Shown one piece after another: positions 63,091 to 64,000 of a stretch of DNA of 64,000 nucleotides. The position numbers were made by a program, and so were the translations under genes. Position 1 is the first letter of the stretch; each line of letters starts with the position of its first letter. Source of the stretch: Laspinema sp. D2d (GTDB lineage Bacteria; Cyanobacteriota; Cyanobacteriia; Cyanobacteriales; Laspinemataceae); contig NZ_JAMXFC010000003.1 of NCBI RefSeq assembly GCF_025370755.1, forward strand, positions 1-64,000, given 5' to 3'. A model generated the notes under the pieces. That model was given only the letters and a program-made list of their open reading frames with translations, was not told where the DNA came from and searched no databases.

Positions 63091-64000
63091 ATGTTTGATA
63101 ATCTGGTTGAGCAAGTTAGATCCTTGGGTAACAAGGCAGTAAGAGCCTATGAAAACGGTCACTACGAGCAAGGGATTCAATTGGCTCAACAAGCGTGTGA
63201 ACTGGGAAAATTGGCTTTCGGCACGAATAATCATAACTATGCCACACTCTTGAACAATTTGGCGTCACTGTACTATGCAATGGGGCGGTTGAGCGATGCT
63301 GAACCCCTTTACCGGCAAGCAATGGAGATTTTGAGAGTGCAGTTGAGTGAGAATCATCCCAGCTATGCCAGCAGTTTGAACAATTTGGCGGGACTGTACT
63401 ATGCAATGGGGCGGTTGAGCGATGCTGAATCCCTTTACCGGCAAGCAATGGAGATTTTGAGAGTGCAATTGGGTGAGAATCATCCCAACTATGCCAGCAG
63501 TTTGAACAATTTGGCGCTACTGTACAGAGCAATGGGGCGGTTTACGGATGCCGAACCCCTTTACCGACAAGCGATGGAGATTAAGAGAGTGCAGTTGGGT
63601 GAGAATCATCCCAGCTATGCTAACAGTTTGAACAATTTGGCGGGACTGTACCAAGACATGGGGCGGTTGAGCGATGCAGAACCCCTTTACCTGCAAGCAA
63701 TGGAGATTAGGAGAGTGCAGTTGGGTGAGAATCATCCCGACTATGCCAGCAGTTTGAACAATTTGGCGCTACTGTACCAAGACATGGGGCGGTTGAGCGA
63801 TGCAGAACCCCTTTACCTGCAAGCAATGGAGATTTGGAGAGTGCAGTTGGGTGAGAATCATCCCGACTATGCCACCAGTTTGAACAATTTGGCGGGACTG
63901 TACTATGCAATGGGGCGGTTGAGCGATGCAGAACCCCTTTACCTGCAAGCAATGGAGATTTGGAGAGTGCAGTTGGGTGAGAATCATCCCGACTATGCCA
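63091..64000 (+). CDS. Kinesin-light-chain-type TPR protein, cut by window end
   Basis: A frame open from an ATG at 63091 (MFDNLVEQVRSLG) to the window end, 303 codons, with GGAGG 8 bp before the ATG. After a first TPR-like helix pair (KAVRAYENGHYEQGIQLAQQ) come 42-residue repeats: LNNLA-LYxxMGR, then DAEPLYxQAMEI and RVQLGENHPxYA. This is the TPR_10/TPR_12 (kinesin light chain) pattern. In cyanobacteria such arrays usually end in a CHAT, NB-ARC or other effector domain, which would lie beyond the window. Units differ by only a few bases, so the repeat number probably varies between strains. Confidence 0.9.
   Translation, partial: MFDNLVEQVRSLGNKAVRAYENGHYEQGIQLAQQACELGKLAFGTNNHNYATLLNNLASLYYAMGRLSDAEPLYRQAMEILRVQLSENHPSYASSLNNLAGLYYAMGRLSDAESLYRQAMEILRVQLGENHPNYASSLNNLALLYRAMGRFTDAEPLYRQAMEIKRVQLGENHPSYANSLNNLAGLYQDMGRLSDAEPLYLQAMEIRRVQLGENHPDYASSLNNLALLYQDMGRLSDAEPLYLQAMEIWRVQLGENHPDYATSLNNLAGLYYAMGRLSDAEPLYLQAMEIWRVQLGENHPDYA
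63253..64000 (+). repeat. 126-bp tandem repeats in the TPR gene
   Basis: Unit starts at 63253, 63379, 63505, 63631, 63757 and 63883, exactly 126 bp apart and largely identical. Each encodes one 42-residue TPR. The array continues past the window end. Several open frames on the other strand are by-products. Confidence 0.93.

Noticed and set aside
63116-63987. Several 70-140-codon leftward frames inside the TPR array
   Set aside because: They repeat with the 126-bp unit and are antisense shadows of the TPR gene.
63253-64000. Regular direct repeats that could suggest a CRISPR array
   Set aside because: The unit is 126 bp with no unique spacers and encodes a continuous TPR frame.

Overview
The window looks like chromosome of a filamentous, probably non-heterocystous cyanobacterium of the Oscillatoria/Laspinema kind. 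Direct support is the photosystem II factor Psb28, a Ycf35 (DUF1257) protein, GuaB3, the cyanobacterial pilB-pilT-pilC order, DUF1822/DUF928/CHASE2 genes, pentapeptide-repeat proteins and very frequent HIP1 octamers (GCGATCGC). The genus is my inference. I see no tRNA, rRNA or CRISPR array.

Layout. 1-8.1 kb: a CCCCCATCT minisatellite, a pentapeptide protein, a DUF2993 protein, then a leftward operon of one flippase-like membrane protein and three tandem paralogous polytopic membrane proteins. 8.4-13.1 kb: a second pentapeptide protein, a saccharopine-dehydrogenase-like oxidoreductase, the DUF2997-DUF1257-ferredoxin operon, a YiaA/B protein and an unknown acidic protein. 13.3-18.6 kb: type IV pilus motor genes pilB-pilT-pilC and a small NfeD-like protein.

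18.8-32.9 kb is the most unusual block. A divergent sigma-70-like protein, a DUF1822 protein, a CHAT-CHASE2 membrane protein and a DUF928 protein read rightward. They converge on a membrane-anchored TPR-CHAT protein and a 1508-residue protein that fuses a two-partner-secretion passenger to its own POTRA/beta-barrel transporter. Two caspase-like proteins, a sigma-like protein, a periplasmic sensor domain and an outer-membrane secretion system side by side suggest a surface-sensing, proteolysis and secretion system. 33.2-38.9 kb is a giant subtilisin-like exoprotein whose catalytic domain is split by an insertion.

39.5-54.9 kb is mostly housekeeping: recJ, whose 3' end has been invaded by the minisatellite, a YdcF-like protein, a C-terminal processing peptidase, an RTX/beta-helix exoprotein, moaB, psb28, a LOG-family protein, trxA, guaB3 and a VOC protein. 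54.9-56.3 kb is an IS630-type element with a +1 frameshift. After it come a Uma2-family gene, a peptide-type ABC importer (binding protein and two permeases, no ATPase), several unknown genes, and a kinesin-light-chain-type TPR gene cut by the window end.

Repeats are a theme. The same 9-bp G/C-skewed unit occurs at four places, two composite palindromes share arms and architecture, and CGACT-AGTCG palindromes sit beside the subtilisin gene.
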